64,000 bases of DNA from Chromohalobacter canadensis (GTDB lineage: Bacteria > Pseudomonadota > Gammaproteobacteria > Pseudomonadales > Halomonadaceae). The stretch lies in the NCBI RefSeq assembly GCF_034479555.1, contig NZ_CP140151.1, forward strand, positions 620,001 through 684,000, written 5' to 3'. Under the pieces are notes generated by a model. That model made no database searches, was not told the DNA's origin, and saw only the letters and a program-made list of their open reading frames with translations. How positions within the stretch are numbered: position 1 is the first letter of the stretch; each line of letters opens with the position of its first letter. Of the stretch, positions 10,439 through 19,343 are shown one piece after another. A program made the translations under genes and the position numbers.

Positions 10439-12103
10439 ATGACAACTCATCAAGATTACGACTACATCATCGTCGGGGCAGGGTCGGCCGGTTGCGTGCT
10501 GGCCGACCGACTCACCGCCGATGGCGAAGCCCACGTATTGCTGCTCGAAGCCGGGCCTCGTGATCGCTCGTGGACCATCGACATGCCGGCCGCCATGGGA
10601 GCGGCCATCGATGGGCCACGCTTCAACTGGCACTATTGGTCGGGCCCCGAGCCCCACCTCGACGAACGGCGCATCGCCACGCCTCGCGGGCGCACGCTGG
10701 GCGGCTCGTCGTCGATCAACGGCATGGTGTACATCCGTGGCCACGCCCGCGATTACGATGTCTGGGAAGAAGCCGGCTGCCACGGTTGGGGCTACCGGCA
10801 CGTCCTGCCCTACTTTCGCCGTGCCGAAACCCACGAACTGGGCGCCGATGCCTACCATGGCGAGACAGGGCCTTTGCATGTCAGTGCCGGTCGTCCCGAG
10901 GATCCCTTGGCAAAAGCCTTCCTGGCCGCCGGGGAGGAAGCCGGCTATGCCGCCAGCGACGATCTCAACGGCTACCGTCAGGAAGGCTTCGGCCGTGTCG
11001 ACCGCACGACGCGCGCGGGCAGGCGCTGGAGCACGGCGCGTGGCTACCTGGCACGCGCCGAAAAGCGCGCCAACCTGACGGTCGTCACCCACGCGCTGGC
11101 CCAGCGCGTGCTCGTCGGCGAGGCCGGTGCCGAGGGTGTCGAATATCGCCACGAGGAGACGTTATACCGAGCACACGCCACCCGTGAGGTCATCCTGGCG
11201 GGTGGTGCCATCAACAGCCCCCAGTTGTTGATGCTCTCCGGCATCGGCCCCGACGACGAATTGGCCCGCTGGGGCATTCCTCGCGTCCACACGCTCGATG
11301 GCGTGGGCCGTCGCCTCAGTGACCACCCGGATACCGTGGTGGCGTACCGCTGCCGCCAGCCAGTCTCACATGCGCCCTGGACCTATGCCCCCCGCAAGTG
11401 GTGGCTAGGCATGCGCTGGTTCCTCGATCGGCGCGGCCTCGCGGCGAGCAACCAGTTCGATGCTGGCGCCTTCATCCGCTCGCGGGCGGGGGTCGAGCAT
11501 CCCGACCTCCAGTTGACGTTCATGTCACTGGCCATCGCGCCCGGCACCACCGAAAGCCTGCGCGAACATGCGTTCCAGGTGCACATCGATTTGATGCGCC
11601 CCACGAGCATGGGCCGCGTGCGCCTCAGGAGCGCGGCCCCCGCGCGAGCGCCGGACATCGTCTTCAACTACCTGGCCAGCGAGCGCGACCGCGCCGACAT
11701 GCGCGCGGCCGTGCGTTGCGTCAGGGAACTGGTCGAGCAGCCGGCATTCGCGGATTTGCGGGGCGAGGAAATTTCCCCCGGTGCCGACTGCCAGAGCGAT
11801 GAGGCGCTGGATGCCTGGGCGCGCGCCACCACCGAAACCGGCTATCACGCCGCCGGCACCTGCAAGATGGGCCCAGCCGACGATCCGGAAGCCGTGGTCG
11901 ACCCCGAGCTTCGCGTGCATGGCGTCGCCGGCTTGCGCGTGGTCGATGCCTCGATCATGCCCCGCGTGGTCAGCGGCAATACCAATGCGCCGACCGTCAT
12001 GATCGCTGAAAAGGCCAGCGACATGATCCTCGGCCATGCCCCGCCGATGCCCTCGGATGCTCCCTTCTGGCTGCATGACGACTGGCAACACCAGCAACGT
12101 TGA
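10439..12103 (+). CDS. GMC-family FAD-dependent alcohol dehydrogenase, choline dehydrogenase-like
   Basis: A 554-aa glucose-methanol-choline oxidoreductase, the same length as BetA (556). The FAD motif [10 protein letters not shown] is at about 13-22. GMC signatures are [17 protein letters not shown] and [16 protein letters not shown], and the catalytic His is H470 in [10 protein letters not shown]. The open frame starts at 10406, but the ATG at 10439 gives the normal [13 protein letters not shown] start. It probably oxidises a primary alcohol to an aldehyde, which the aldehyde dehydrogenase at 13120 would take over. It is not placed with betB/betI, so it need not be the housekeeping choline dehydrogenase. 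Confidence 0.88.
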   Translation: MTTHQDYDYIIVGAGSAGCVLADRLTADGEAHVLLLEAGPRDRSWTIDMPAAMGAAIDGPRFNWHYWSGPEPHLDERRIATPRGRTLGGSSSINGMVYIRGHARDYDVWEEAGCHGWGYRHVLPYFRRAETHELGADAYHGETGPLHVSAGRPEDPLAKAFLAAGEEAGYAASDDLNGYRQEGFGRVDRTTRAGRRWSTARGYLARAEKRANLTVVTHALAQRVLVGEAGAEGVEYRHEETLYRAHATREVILAGGAINSPQLLMLSGIGPDDELARWGIPRVHTLDGVGRRLSDHPDTVVAYRCRQPVSHAPWTYAPRKWWLGMRWFLDRRGLAASNQFDAGAFIRSRAGVEHPDLQLTFMSLAIAPGTTESLREHAFQVHIDLMRPTSMGRVRLRSAAPARAPDIVFNYLASERDRADMRAAVRCVRELVEQPAFADLRGEEISPGADCQSDEALDAWARATTETGYHAAGTCKMGPADDPEAVVDPELRVHGVAGLRVVDASIMPRVVSGNTNAPTVMIAEKASDMILGHAPPMPSDAPFWLHDDWQHQQR

Positions 12104-12115
12104 GGAGGACATGCC

Positions 12116-13069
12116 ATGACCGCGACGCCATTCGACGTCGTGATCGAAAGCCACCAGCGGCTATCGAGCGCTATCTACCAGATCGAGTTGGCCGCCGCCG
12201 ATGGCGCTGCCCTGCCTCCGGCCCCGGCGGGTGCCCATCTCGAGATACACCTTCCCAATGGCCTGGTACGTCACTATTCGCTGCTGGACGACGCGCGTCA
12301 CGGCCGTTATCGCATCGGCGTGCTGCATGACCCGGCCTCGCGCGGGGGATCCGCCTTTCTGGCCGAGCAGGCCGGGCTCGGCACGCGACTGCGCGTTTCC
12401 CCGCCCCAGGATCGCTTTCCCCTCGCCGACGCCCGGCAGCACTACCGGCTGATTGGTGGCGGGATTGGCATCACGCCACTCGTCGCCATGGCACGCCGAC
12501 TCGTCGAGCGGGGCGACACGGTCGAGGTGCATTACCTGGTGCGCCACCGGGACGAGGCGGCGTTCCTCGACGAACTCCGCGCGTTCCTGCCCGCGTCGCG
12601 GCTGCACCTGCACGCCTCCGCCACGCAGGGAAGGCTCGCTCCGCGTGCGCTGCTGGGCGACTACACGCCGGACACCGGCGTTTATGCCTGCGGCCCCGAA
12701 AGCCTGCTGGACGCCTTGACCGACGCGGCACAGGCGTGGCCCCCGGGCGCACTGCAAATGGAACGTTTCCGGGGCGCATCGCAAGCGCCGGCAGCGCGTA
12801 CCACGCCTTGCCAGATCGAGCTCGCGCGCAGCGATAAGCACTTCACGCTCGCCGAGGATGAAACCCTGCTCGACGGCCTGGCACGCGCCGGCGCGGCGCC
12901 GGACAGCCTGTGCTGTGAAGGGGCCTGCGGCACCTGCGGTATCCCCGTGCTCGCAGGCGAGGTCGAGCATCGCGACGTGCTCCAGTCCGATGCCGAAAAA
13001 GCCACCAACGACATCATTTACGTCTGCGTTTCGCGCCCCAAGGGGGAGCGACTGGTGCTTGACCTGTGA
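12116..13069 (+). CDS. Rieske oxygenase reductase (phthalate dioxygenase reductase type)
   Basis: A 317-aa electron-transfer partner for the oxygenase at 7453. Domain order is flavin-binding barrel (RHYSLL, residues about 50-55), NAD domain ([13 protein letters not shown] and [12 protein letters not shown]), then a C-terminal plant-type [2Fe-2S] ferredoxin with ligands C266, C271, C274 and C304. This FMN/NAD/ferredoxin order is that of the phthalate dioxygenase reductase family, which includes CntB/YeaX and vanillate demethylase reductase. GAGGAGG precedes the start, 12 bases after the GMC gene. Confidence 0.9.
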   Translation: MTATPFDVVIESHQRLSSAIYQIELAAADGAALPPAPAGAHLEIHLPNGLVRHYSLLDDARHGRYRIGVLHDPASRGGSAFLAEQAGLGTRLRVSPPQDRFPLADARQHYRLIGGGIGITPLVAMARRLVERGDTVEVHYLVRHRDEAAFLDELRAFLPASRLHLHASATQGRLAPRALLGDYTPDTGVYACGPESLLDALTDAAQAWPPGALQMERFRGASQAPAARTTPCQIELARSDKHFTLAEDETLLDGLARAGAAPDSLCCEGACGTCGIPVLAGEVEHRDVLQSDAEKATNDIIYVCVSRPKGERLVLDL

Positions 13070-13119
13070 GGTCGGCACGAGCGCTTTCTACGCCCATTCG
13101 ACAATCGCCAAGGTACGTC

Positions 13120-14619
13120 ATGTCTTCCACCTCTATGCCTCTCACCCACGCCGACTGGCAACAGCGCGCTGCCACCCTCTCGCTGGACGGCACCGCCTAC
13201 ATCGACGGTCACCGCTATGCGACACGCCAGGGTGAATCGCTCGCGTCGGTCAATCCCATGACGGGTACGTCGCTGACGACGGTCGCGGCCTGCGGCCCGG
13301 CGGATATCGATGTCGCGGTCGCCGCGGCACGCCGCGCATTCGACACCGGTGCCTGGTCACGTGCCGAGCCGACGACACGCCGCCGGTGCCTTCAGGCGCT
13401 CGCCGCTCAGGTGCGCGATCACGCCGAGGAATTGGCCCTGCTCGACAGCCTGGAAGTTGGCAAGTGCATCCACGAAGCCCTGGACGACGTCGAGGAAGCG
13501 GCCTTGCTCTTCGACTGGTTCGGCGAGCTCCAGGACAAAAGCTACGACCAGCTCGCGCCCAGTCCCAATAACGTACAGGCCACGGTGGCCCACGAGCCTC
13601 TCGGCGTCGTTGCCGCCGTGGTACCGTGGAACTTTCCCTTGCATAACGCGGCGGTCAAAGTGGCTCCCGCGCTGGCCGCCGGCAATAGCGTGGTGCTCAA
13701 ACCCGCCGAGGAATCGTCGCTCTCCGCGCTGCGCCTGGCGGAACTCGCGACCCAGGCCGGCCTCCCGCCCGGTGTACTCAATGTCGTGCCGGGATATGGG
13801 CATATCGCCGGCGAAGCGCTGGGCCGGCACGCGGATGTCGACGCGCTCGGCTTCACCGGCTCCACCGAGATCGGCAAACGCTTTCTGGTCTACTCGGGGG
13901 AATCCAACATGAAACCCGTATGGCTGGAATGCGGCGGCAAGAGCCCACATCTGGTGTTCGACGATTGCCCCGACCTGGATGCCGCCGTGGACAACGCCGT
14001 GGCCGGTATCTTCACCAACGCCGGCCAGGTCTGCTCGGCGCATTCGCGCCTGTTGCTGCAAGACGGCATCGCCGAGCGTTTCCTCGAGGCCTTGCAGGTA
14101 CGCATCGAGGCGCTCGTGCCAGGAGACCCGCTCGATCCGTCAACGACGCTCGGCCCGCTCGTCAGTCAGGCGCAGTTCGACAAGGTCCGCGACTACCTAG
14201 CAGTCGGCAAGCGTGAGGCCACGCTGCTGTACGGCGGCGAGACGCTGCAGGCGGCCGGCGGTACATTGTTCGTCGCGCCCACGGTGTTCACCGATGTCGA
14301 ACCGCACCACCGGCTCTTCCAGGAAGAGATTTTCGGCCCCGTGCTCAGCGTGACGCGCTTCAGCGACGAGCACCAGGGCGTGACATTGGCCAACGCCAGC
14401 CAGTATGGTTTGGCGGCGTCCCTATGGACCGCCGACCTGGGACGCGCCCATCGCCTTTGCGATGCCCTGCAGGCCGGTACCGTGACGGTCAATGGCGTCG
14501 ATGCCGTCAGCCCGCAGACGCCCTTCGGCGGTATGAAGCAATCAGGCATCGGCCGCGACTACGCGCTGGCCGGCATGCACAAATACATGGCGCTCAAGAC
14601 GCGCTGGATCCACTATTGA
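13120..14619 (+). CDS. Aldehyde dehydrogenase, PuuC-like
   Basis: A 499-aa NAD(P)+-dependent aldehyde dehydrogenase. The catalytic Cys is C305 (NAGQVCSAH), the general base E270 (LECGGKS), and N171 lies in VVPWNFPLH. The overall pattern is closest to PuuC, the gamma-glutamyl-aminobutyraldehyde dehydrogenase. The frame is open from 13066, but ATG 13120 with AAGG upstream gives a family-like N-terminus. It probably converts the aldehyde made by the GMC enzyme, or released by the Rieske enzyme, to an acid. Close relatives accept several amino-aldehydes, so the substrate stays open. Confidence 0.9.
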   Translation: MSSTSMPLTHADWQQRAATLSLDGTAYIDGHRYATRQGESLASVNPMTGTSLTTVAACGPADIDVAVAAARRAFDTGAWSRAEPTTRRRCLQALAAQVRDHAEELALLDSLEVGKCIHEALDDVEEAALLFDWFGELQDKSYDQLAPSPNNVQATVAHEPLGVVAAVVPWNFPLHNAAVKVAPALAAGNSVVLKPAEESSLSALRLAELATQAGLPPGVLNVVPGYGHIAGEALGRHADVDALGFTGSTEIGKRFLVYSGESNMKPVWLECGGKSPHLVFDDCPDLDAAVDNAVAGIFTNAGQVCSAHSRLLLQDGIAERFLEALQVRIEALVPGDPLDPSTTLGPLVSQAQFDKVRDYLAVGKREATLLYGGETLQAAGGTLFVAPTVFTDVEPHHRLFQEEIFGPVLSVTRFSDEHQGVTLANASQYGLAASLWTADLGRAHRLCDALQAGTVTVNGVDAVSPQTPFGGMKQSGIGRDYALAGMHKYMALKTRWIHY

Positions 14620-14654
14620 TGGCCTCGTTTTCGCCATCGCCATAGGAGCGTTAC

Positions 14655-15389
14655 ATGACGACCGCTACCGAGATTCCCGGCACACCGCGCGAACAACTGG
14701 CTTGCGCGTTCCGCTGGCTGGCTCGCCTCGACATGCACGAAGGGGTCGCCAATCATTGCAGCCTGGCCACCCAGGCAGACGGCATGCGCTTTTTGGTCAA
14801 CCCCGAGGGGCGTCATTTCGCGGAAATGCGTGCCAGTGATCTGATCGAGGTAGATGCCAGCGCCGCACAACGCCCCGAGTCCATCGATCCCACCGCCTGG
14901 GCCATCCATGGTGCCATGCATCGCCAGGGCCGCGACGTGGGATGCGTGATGCATGCTCACTCCCTCTACGCCACCGCCCTGGCCTGCCTGGAGACGCCGG
15001 AGCTGCCCCCGGTGGAACAGAACGCCATGCGCTTCTTCGAGCGGGTGCATGTCGATGCCGGGTTCGACGGCATGGGGCTCGACGAAGAAGCGGAACGCCT
15101 CGGTCAGTTGGCCGGCACGGCGCCGATCCTCCTGCTCGGCAATCATGGCGTAGTCGCCACCGGCCAGGACGTCGCCGAAGCCTTCGACAACCTCTATTAC
15201 TTCGAGCGCGCCTGCCGCTCCTACCTGGTAGCGCGCGCCAGCGGTCTGCCCGTGCGCCCCGTCGCTCCCGAAGTCGCACGCAAGACCGCGCAGCAATGGG
15301 AAGACTATCTGGCACAAGGCTCGGCACACATGCATCTTGCCGCCTTGATGCGCCTGCTCGACCGCGATGCGCCCGACTATCGTGATTGA
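14655..15389 (+). CDS. Class II aldolase/adducin-fold protein lacking the aldolase Glu
   Basis: A 244-aa protein with the zinc site of class II aldolases: H100 and H102 (MHAHSLY) and H164 (GNHGVV). Aligned on the WxxH and HxH landmarks of fuculose-phosphate aldolase, the catalytic Glu73 position is alanine here (A81, in DPTAWAIH), with the 19-residue spacing to the zinc His kept. It may therefore be a decarboxylase, epimerase-like or non-aldol lyase, or a binding protein. AGGAG precedes the ATG. It ends the enzyme series of the operon and overlaps the regulator by 23 bases. Confidence 0.82.
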   Translation: MTTATEIPGTPREQLACAFRWLARLDMHEGVANHCSLATQADGMRFLVNPEGRHFAEMRASDLIEVDASAAQRPESIDPTAWAIHGAMHRQGRDVGCVMHAHSLYATALACLETPELPPVEQNAMRFFERVHVDAGFDGMGLDEEAERLGQLAGTAPILLLGNHGVVATGQDVAEAFDNLYYFERACRSYLVARASGLPVRPVAPEVARKTAQQWEDYLAQGSAHMHLAALMRLLDRDAPDYRD

Positions 15390-16395
15390 TACGCAGCGCA
15401 CAACGCCAGCCCCAGAACGCATCGCGATCCTGCTGATGCCGCAGTTTTCCTTTGCCGGTCTGGGGGCGATGCTGGATCCGCTGTTCATCATCAACTGGCT
15501 GGCCCAAGAGCCGCGCTTCAAGTGGCAATTATTGGGCAGCGATGCCACGGTCGCAGCCTCCAACGGCGTGCCTCTAAGCGTGGATACCGAGTGGCCCGCG
15601 CCCACCGAGCTGGATAGTGTCTTCGTCCTGGCAAGCTTCGAAACCAAGACGTATACCGGCGACAAGCGTATCGCCATGTGGCTACGTCAGTGCGCAGCGG
15701 CTGGCGTAGCGTTAGGCGGCATCGAGATGGGCAGCGAAGTGCTGGCCGCGGCGGGCGTGTTCGACGACCATCAGGTGGCCGTGCACTGGGATAACCTGGA
15801 AGGCTTTCGCGAGCTTTATCCACGCATCCAGGCCACCAGCGATCTCTATCGCATCGCGGGCCAGCGGCTGAGTTGCGCCGGTGGCACCGCCGTGCTCGAC
15901 ATGATGTTCGCCTGGCTCACGCCACGTGTGGAGCCGCCCTACATGGAGGAGTTGCGCAATCATCTACTAGAACGACGCCAACGCCGCGACGACAGCGAAC
16001 AGTTGTCTGCGGCGCCCGAACATCATGTCGAAACCTCTGCGCAGTTACGCAAGGTAATACGTACCATGCGACGCACCCTGGAGACGCCGCTCTCGGCTCC
16101 GGCGCTGGCCGCCCTGGTGGGGCTCTCGCCGCGCCAGCTGGAGCGACGCTTCAAGGCCGAACTCGGCGTCACGCCGATTCGTTATTACCTGTGGCTGCGT
16201 ATCAATCGCGCACACCGGTTACTGCAGCAAACCGACCTAAGCGTGGCGGAAGTCGCCAACTGCGCGGGATTCGGTTCACTAGAGCACTTTTCACGGGCCT
16301 ACCGACGCTTCTTCGGCTGCGCTCCCAGCGACGACCGCCTGCAATCGCGAGACGCACCAGTGGTCCCGGTGCGACTTTTTCCCGTCAAGCGCTGA
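15367..16395 (+). CDS. AraC-family regulator with GATase1/DJ-1-like sensor domain
   Basis: A 342-aa regulator of the GbdR/CdhR/ArgR type. The N-terminal ~200 residues form a DJ-1/PfpI-like domain with GGIEMGSEVLAAAG where true amidotransferases have a nucleophile elbow, so it is a sensor, not an enzyme. The C-terminal ~100 residues hold the double helix-turn-helix (PALAALVGLSPRQLERRF and VAEVANCAGFGSLEHFSRAY). Relatives respond to glycine betaine, dimethylglycine, carnitine or arginine. It overlaps the aldolase-fold gene by 23 bases; a GTG at 15382 is an alternative start. It likely activates this operon. Confidence 0.86.
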   Translation: MRPTIVIDTQRTTPAPERIAILLMPQFSFAGLGAMLDPLFIINWLAQEPRFKWQLLGSDATVAASNGVPLSVDTEWPAPTELDSVFVLASFETKTYTGDKRIAMWLRQCAAAGVALGGIEMGSEVLAAAGVFDDHQVAVHWDNLEGFRELYPRIQATSDLYRIAGQRLSCAGGTAVLDMMFAWLTPRVEPPYMEELRNHLLERRQRRDDSEQLSAAPEHHVETSAQLRKVIRTMRRTLETPLSAPALAALVGLSPRQLERRFKAELGVTPIRYYLWLRINRAHRLLQQTDLSVAEVANCAGFGSLEHFSRAYRRFFGCAPSDDRLQSRDAPVVPVRLFPVKR

Positions 16396-16407
16396 GGGCA
16401 CTCACCA

Positions 16408-18264
16408 TCATGACGACGAACTGTCGTCCTCAGCGGGTTTAACACCCAGCACCTCGGGGATGGTCTGCCGCACGTAACGGCCCGGAGCGGGTTCGATGGG
16501 CGTCAACTCGCCTTCACCAGGAAGGCGCGCCGCGACCATCTTGTCGGGATCGGCGTAGCGGTTGTCGGTCATCCACGCCTGCCAATGCGGCCACCAGGAT
16601 CCCTCATGGTAGTCGGCGGCCTCGAACCAGGTGTCGGGATCGTCAGGAATCTCGTCATTGGTCCAGTAACCGTACTTGCGTTTTTCCGGTGGGTTGACGA
16701 TCCCTGCGATGTGTCCCGCGCCTCCCAGTACGAAGGTCGTCGGTCCTTTGGGCAGGCGAGTGGCCAGATAGCTACTCCGCCACTTGGCGATATGATCGTC
16801 GCGCGCGGAGACGAAGTAGCTCGGCGTCGAGATCTTGCGCAAGTCGATCTTGACGCCATCGAGTTCTATCCCACCGGGCTGAACGAGGCGATTCTCGCGA
16901 TACATGTGGCGCAGATACCAGCCATGGGTGCCCGCTGGCAGATTGGTACCGTCACCGTTCCAGTACAACAGATCGAAAGCCGCCGGCGCCTCGCCCTTGA
17001 GATAATTGCTGATATAGAACGACCAGAAGAGATCGTTCTCGCGCAGCAAGTTGAAGGAAAACGCCATGACGCGGCCATCGAGGTAGCCGTCACGCGCGAG
17101 CTGGCGCTCGATGCCCGCCAGCACCGGCTCGCGGAGGAACACGCCGATTTCGCCGGGGTCGCTGAAATCCTGCAACGTAGCCATGTAGGTGACCGAGCGC
17201 ACCTTGCGGCCACGCAGGCTACTGGTCAGGTACGCGACCGTGGTCGCCGCCAAGGTGCCACCGATGCAATAGCTCAACAGATTGACGGACTTCTCGCCGC
17301 AGGCTTGCGTGATCGCCGCCATGGCGGCGATCGGCCCCGACTGCATGTAGTCGGCCCAGGTGAGGTGCCGCTGCTCGGGCCCAGGGTTGCGCCAGGAGAT
17401 CATGAAGACGGTATGCCCTTGCGCCACCAACCATTTCACCAAGGAATTGTCCGAGCGCAAGTCGAGGATGTAGTACTTGTTGATCCAGGGCGGTACGACC
17501 AGAAGCGGGGTCTTGAATACCTTCTCGGTACTCGGCTGGTACTGGATCAGCTGCATCAGCTCGTTTTCGAAGATCACCTCGCCCGGCGTGACGGCGAGGT
17601 TCTCACCCAGCCGGAAGGCACTGCGGTCGCTCATCGCCACATTGAGGCCTTCGGCGGAGTTGGCCAGGTCCTCGCGCAGTCGCTTGAGTCCCTCGACAAG
17701 GTTCTGTCCTCGCGTTTCGAGGGTCTTGCGTACCACTTCAGGATTGGTGGAGACGAAGTTGCTCGGCGCCAGTGCGTTGACGTACTGCCGAGCATAGAAT
17801 TCCAATTGATGGCGCGTCTCGGGAGTCAGACCGCCCAGGTTCGCCAACAACTCGTCGACGGCACGTACAAAAAGCAGGTACTGCTGCAGGATATAGCGAT
17901 AGAAGGGATGCGAGTGCCAGGCATCATCGCGAAAGCGGCGATCCTCTGGGCTCGGCTCGATCACCGCAGGTACGCTCTGGCCCATGAGTTCCCGCAGGGC
18001 ATTCTGCCAGACGCGTAGCTGATCCTGCGCCAGACGCATCTGCACGGCATACACCGCTGGCGCATTGACGACCATGGCCTCGGCACCGATACGCAGGCTC
18101 TCCTGAATATCGGCATACACCGAAGCGCCGGCGTCGCTTGGCCACAGCCGATTGAAAGCCTCCTGCATGAGGGCTTGGTATTGCTCACCGAACGCACTCA
18201 CCTGGCGCTGCCAAGCGTGTGGGTCACCGAAGGCGTCATCGCCCTCTTCGGGCCCTTGCCACAT
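16408..18264 (-). CDS. phaC: Class I poly(3-hydroxyalkanoate) synthase
   Basis: Polymerises (R)-3-hydroxyacyl-CoA into PHA granules. The protein is 618 aa, typical of class I. The N-terminal PhaC domain is followed by an alpha/beta-hydrolase domain whose lipase-like box is SYCIGG, with nucleophile C333. The catalytic Asp lies in VSARDDHIAKW and the His in GGAGHIAGIVNPP. GGGGAG lies 8 bases before the ATG. phaP follows upstream in the same direction with a 93-base gap, so both may be one unit. No phaA/phaB is nearby, a separation common in halomonads. Confidence 0.95.
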   Translation of the reverse strand: MWQGPEEGDDAFGDPHAWQRQVSAFGEQYQALMQEAFNRLWPSDAGASVYADIQESLRIGAEAMVVNAPAVYAVQMRLAQDQLRVWQNALRELMGQSVPAVIEPSPEDRRFRDDAWHSHPFYRYILQQYLLFVRAVDELLANLGGLTPETRHQLEFYARQYVNALAPSNFVSTNPEVVRKTLETRGQNLVEGLKRLREDLANSAEGLNVAMSDRSAFRLGENLAVTPGEVIFENELMQLIQYQPSTEKVFKTPLLVVPPWINKYYILDLRSDNSLVKWLVAQGHTVFMISWRNPGPEQRHLTWADYMQSGPIAAMAAITQACGEKSVNLLSYCIGGTLAATTVAYLTSSLRGRKVRSVTYMATLQDFSDPGEIGVFLREPVLAGIERQLARDGYLDGRVMAFSFNLLRENDLFWSFYISNYLKGEAPAAFDLLYWNGDGTNLPAGTHGWYLRHMYRENRLVQPGGIELDGVKIDLRKISTPSYFVSARDDHIAKWRSSYLATRLPKGPTTFVLGGAGHIAGIVNPPEKRKYGYWTNDEIPDDPDTWFEAADYHEGSWWPHWQAWMTDNRYADPDKMVAARLPGEGELTPIEPAPGRYVRQTIPEVLGVKPAEDDSSSS

Positions 18265-18357
18265 ACGTCATCTCCCCGCATAGCAAAACGGTTCACACAC
18301 ATGTGCGCCGTCGGCAGCCGCTTCTCTTCGCGACTGCCGGGGCATGGCATGGGGTAT

Positions 18358-18813
18358 CTATTGTTTGCTGCTACTGCGTGAAGAAGACGACTGGTTGCCG
18401 CCGCTCGACGCCTTGGCGGGCTCGGACGCCTTGGCAGACTCAGACGCCGACTTCATGTTTTCCGAGGCTTGATCGGCGGCGTTCTGCCCCGCTTCAGACA
18501 TCATCTCCTCGAGTTCGCTTTTGAACTTGAGACTGATGTCGGCCATGGCGCGTGCGTCTTCGAGCATTTGCTTGGAGAGCGCATTGAGCATGTCGGCCTG
18601 CTGGGTGGTGAAATCGCGCGCGTCCTCGGCGTCCTTGACCTCAGAAGCGGCCCGCATGCGCTCCACACCCAGCTGGCTATAGCGTTTCATGGCATCGAGC
18701 TGGTATTCGGTCATTCGCTCCATGTTGTCCAGCATCAAACCGTTGAACTTACGCATGGGCTCGAAAAAGCCACGCGTCTGTTCGGAGAAGGCACTAAACA
18801 TTTTGTCCTGCAT
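18358..18813 (-). CDS. phaP: Phasin (PHA granule-associated protein)
   Basis: A 151-aa protein rich in helix-forming residues, with a phasin-family core from about residues 1-110 (SEQTRGFFEPMRKFN, YQLDAMKRYSQLGVERM). It ends in a Ser/Ala/Lys-rich tail of about 40 residues. Phasins coat PHA granules and limit their coalescence. A strong AGGAGG precedes the start. It lies directly upstream of phaC on the same strand, which supports the call. Confidence 0.88.
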   Translation of the reverse strand: MQDKMFSAFSEQTRGFFEPMRKFNGLMLDNMERMTEYQLDAMKRYSQLGVERMRAASEVKDAEDARDFTTQQADMLNALSKQMLEDARAMADISLKFKSELEEMMSEAGQNAADQASENMKSASESAKASEPAKASSGGNQSSSSRSSSKQ

Positions 18814-18919
18814 GACGAATCCCTCCTGGAGGATCTAGGCAAGGCCAGTGCGCGTTATGCTGCACTGCACAAAGAATAGCCCCACCCCTCTGAGCTTGCA
18901 ATTGCCATATGTCAAGACT

Positions 18920-19210
18920 CTAGGGCTTTTTTCGTTTCGAATTGTGAGCCGCTTCGTCACTCTGTGTATCGGCTTGGCGCAACATATCCATCAACATCTG
19001 CTGGTATTGGCCAAAGCTGGCGACGCCCTGCGCCATGCCCTGCTGCAGGAAAGGCTGCATGAGGCTCCAGGGATCATAGCCCTCCACCCCAGACTCCATC
19101 TGCTGGCGGATGTGGGCCATCAGCTCCTGTTGAAAGGCTTCGACATCCGGCAGACCCATCGCCTGGCGAAATTCCTGCGGGGTGAGATCGAACTCGACAT
19201 GGACTTTCAT
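18920..19210 (-). CDS. DUF6489-like small protein next to the PHA genes
   Basis: A 96-aa protein starting MKVHVEFDLTPQEFRQAMGLPDVE. The beginning, with the 'MKV.V..D.TP.E.R...GLPDV' pattern, matches my memory of the DUF6489 family, which tends to sit near phasin genes. The C-terminal half is Gln/Met-rich and predicted helical, ending in a basic tail KRKKP. The frame is open to 19375, but the ATG at 19210 gives the conserved start. Function is unknown; location about 100 bases upstream of phaP suggests a granule link. Confidence 0.65.
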   Translation of the reverse strand: MKVHVEFDLTPQEFRQAMGLPDVEAFQQELMAHIRQQMESGVEGYDPWSLMQPFLQQGMAQGVASFGQYQQMLMDMLRQADTQSDEAAHNSKRKKP

Positions 19211-19280
19211 GAGACGCTCCCATTGCTGGCTGCTTTCAGTGTAGCGAGCCACGGCCAAAACGGGAGCAATGACCATGACA

Positions 19281-19307
19281 AAGCCCGCCTGAAAACCAGG
19301 CGGGCTT
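19281..19307 (-). terminator. Terminator-like hairpin after aroC
   Basis: A perfect 11-bp GC-rich stem (19281-19291 with 19297-19307) with a 5-base loop lies 37 bases past the aroC stop. There is no long T-run, so it may be a moderate terminator or a 3'-end stabiliser. Confidence 0.65.
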
Positions 19308-19343
19308 GATCTTGGATGACGCGGGTCATGTTTAGGCGCTGAC

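Noticed and set aside
16585..18018. 477-codon open frame opposite phaC
   Set aside because: Shadow of phaC, with no domain and no ribosome site.
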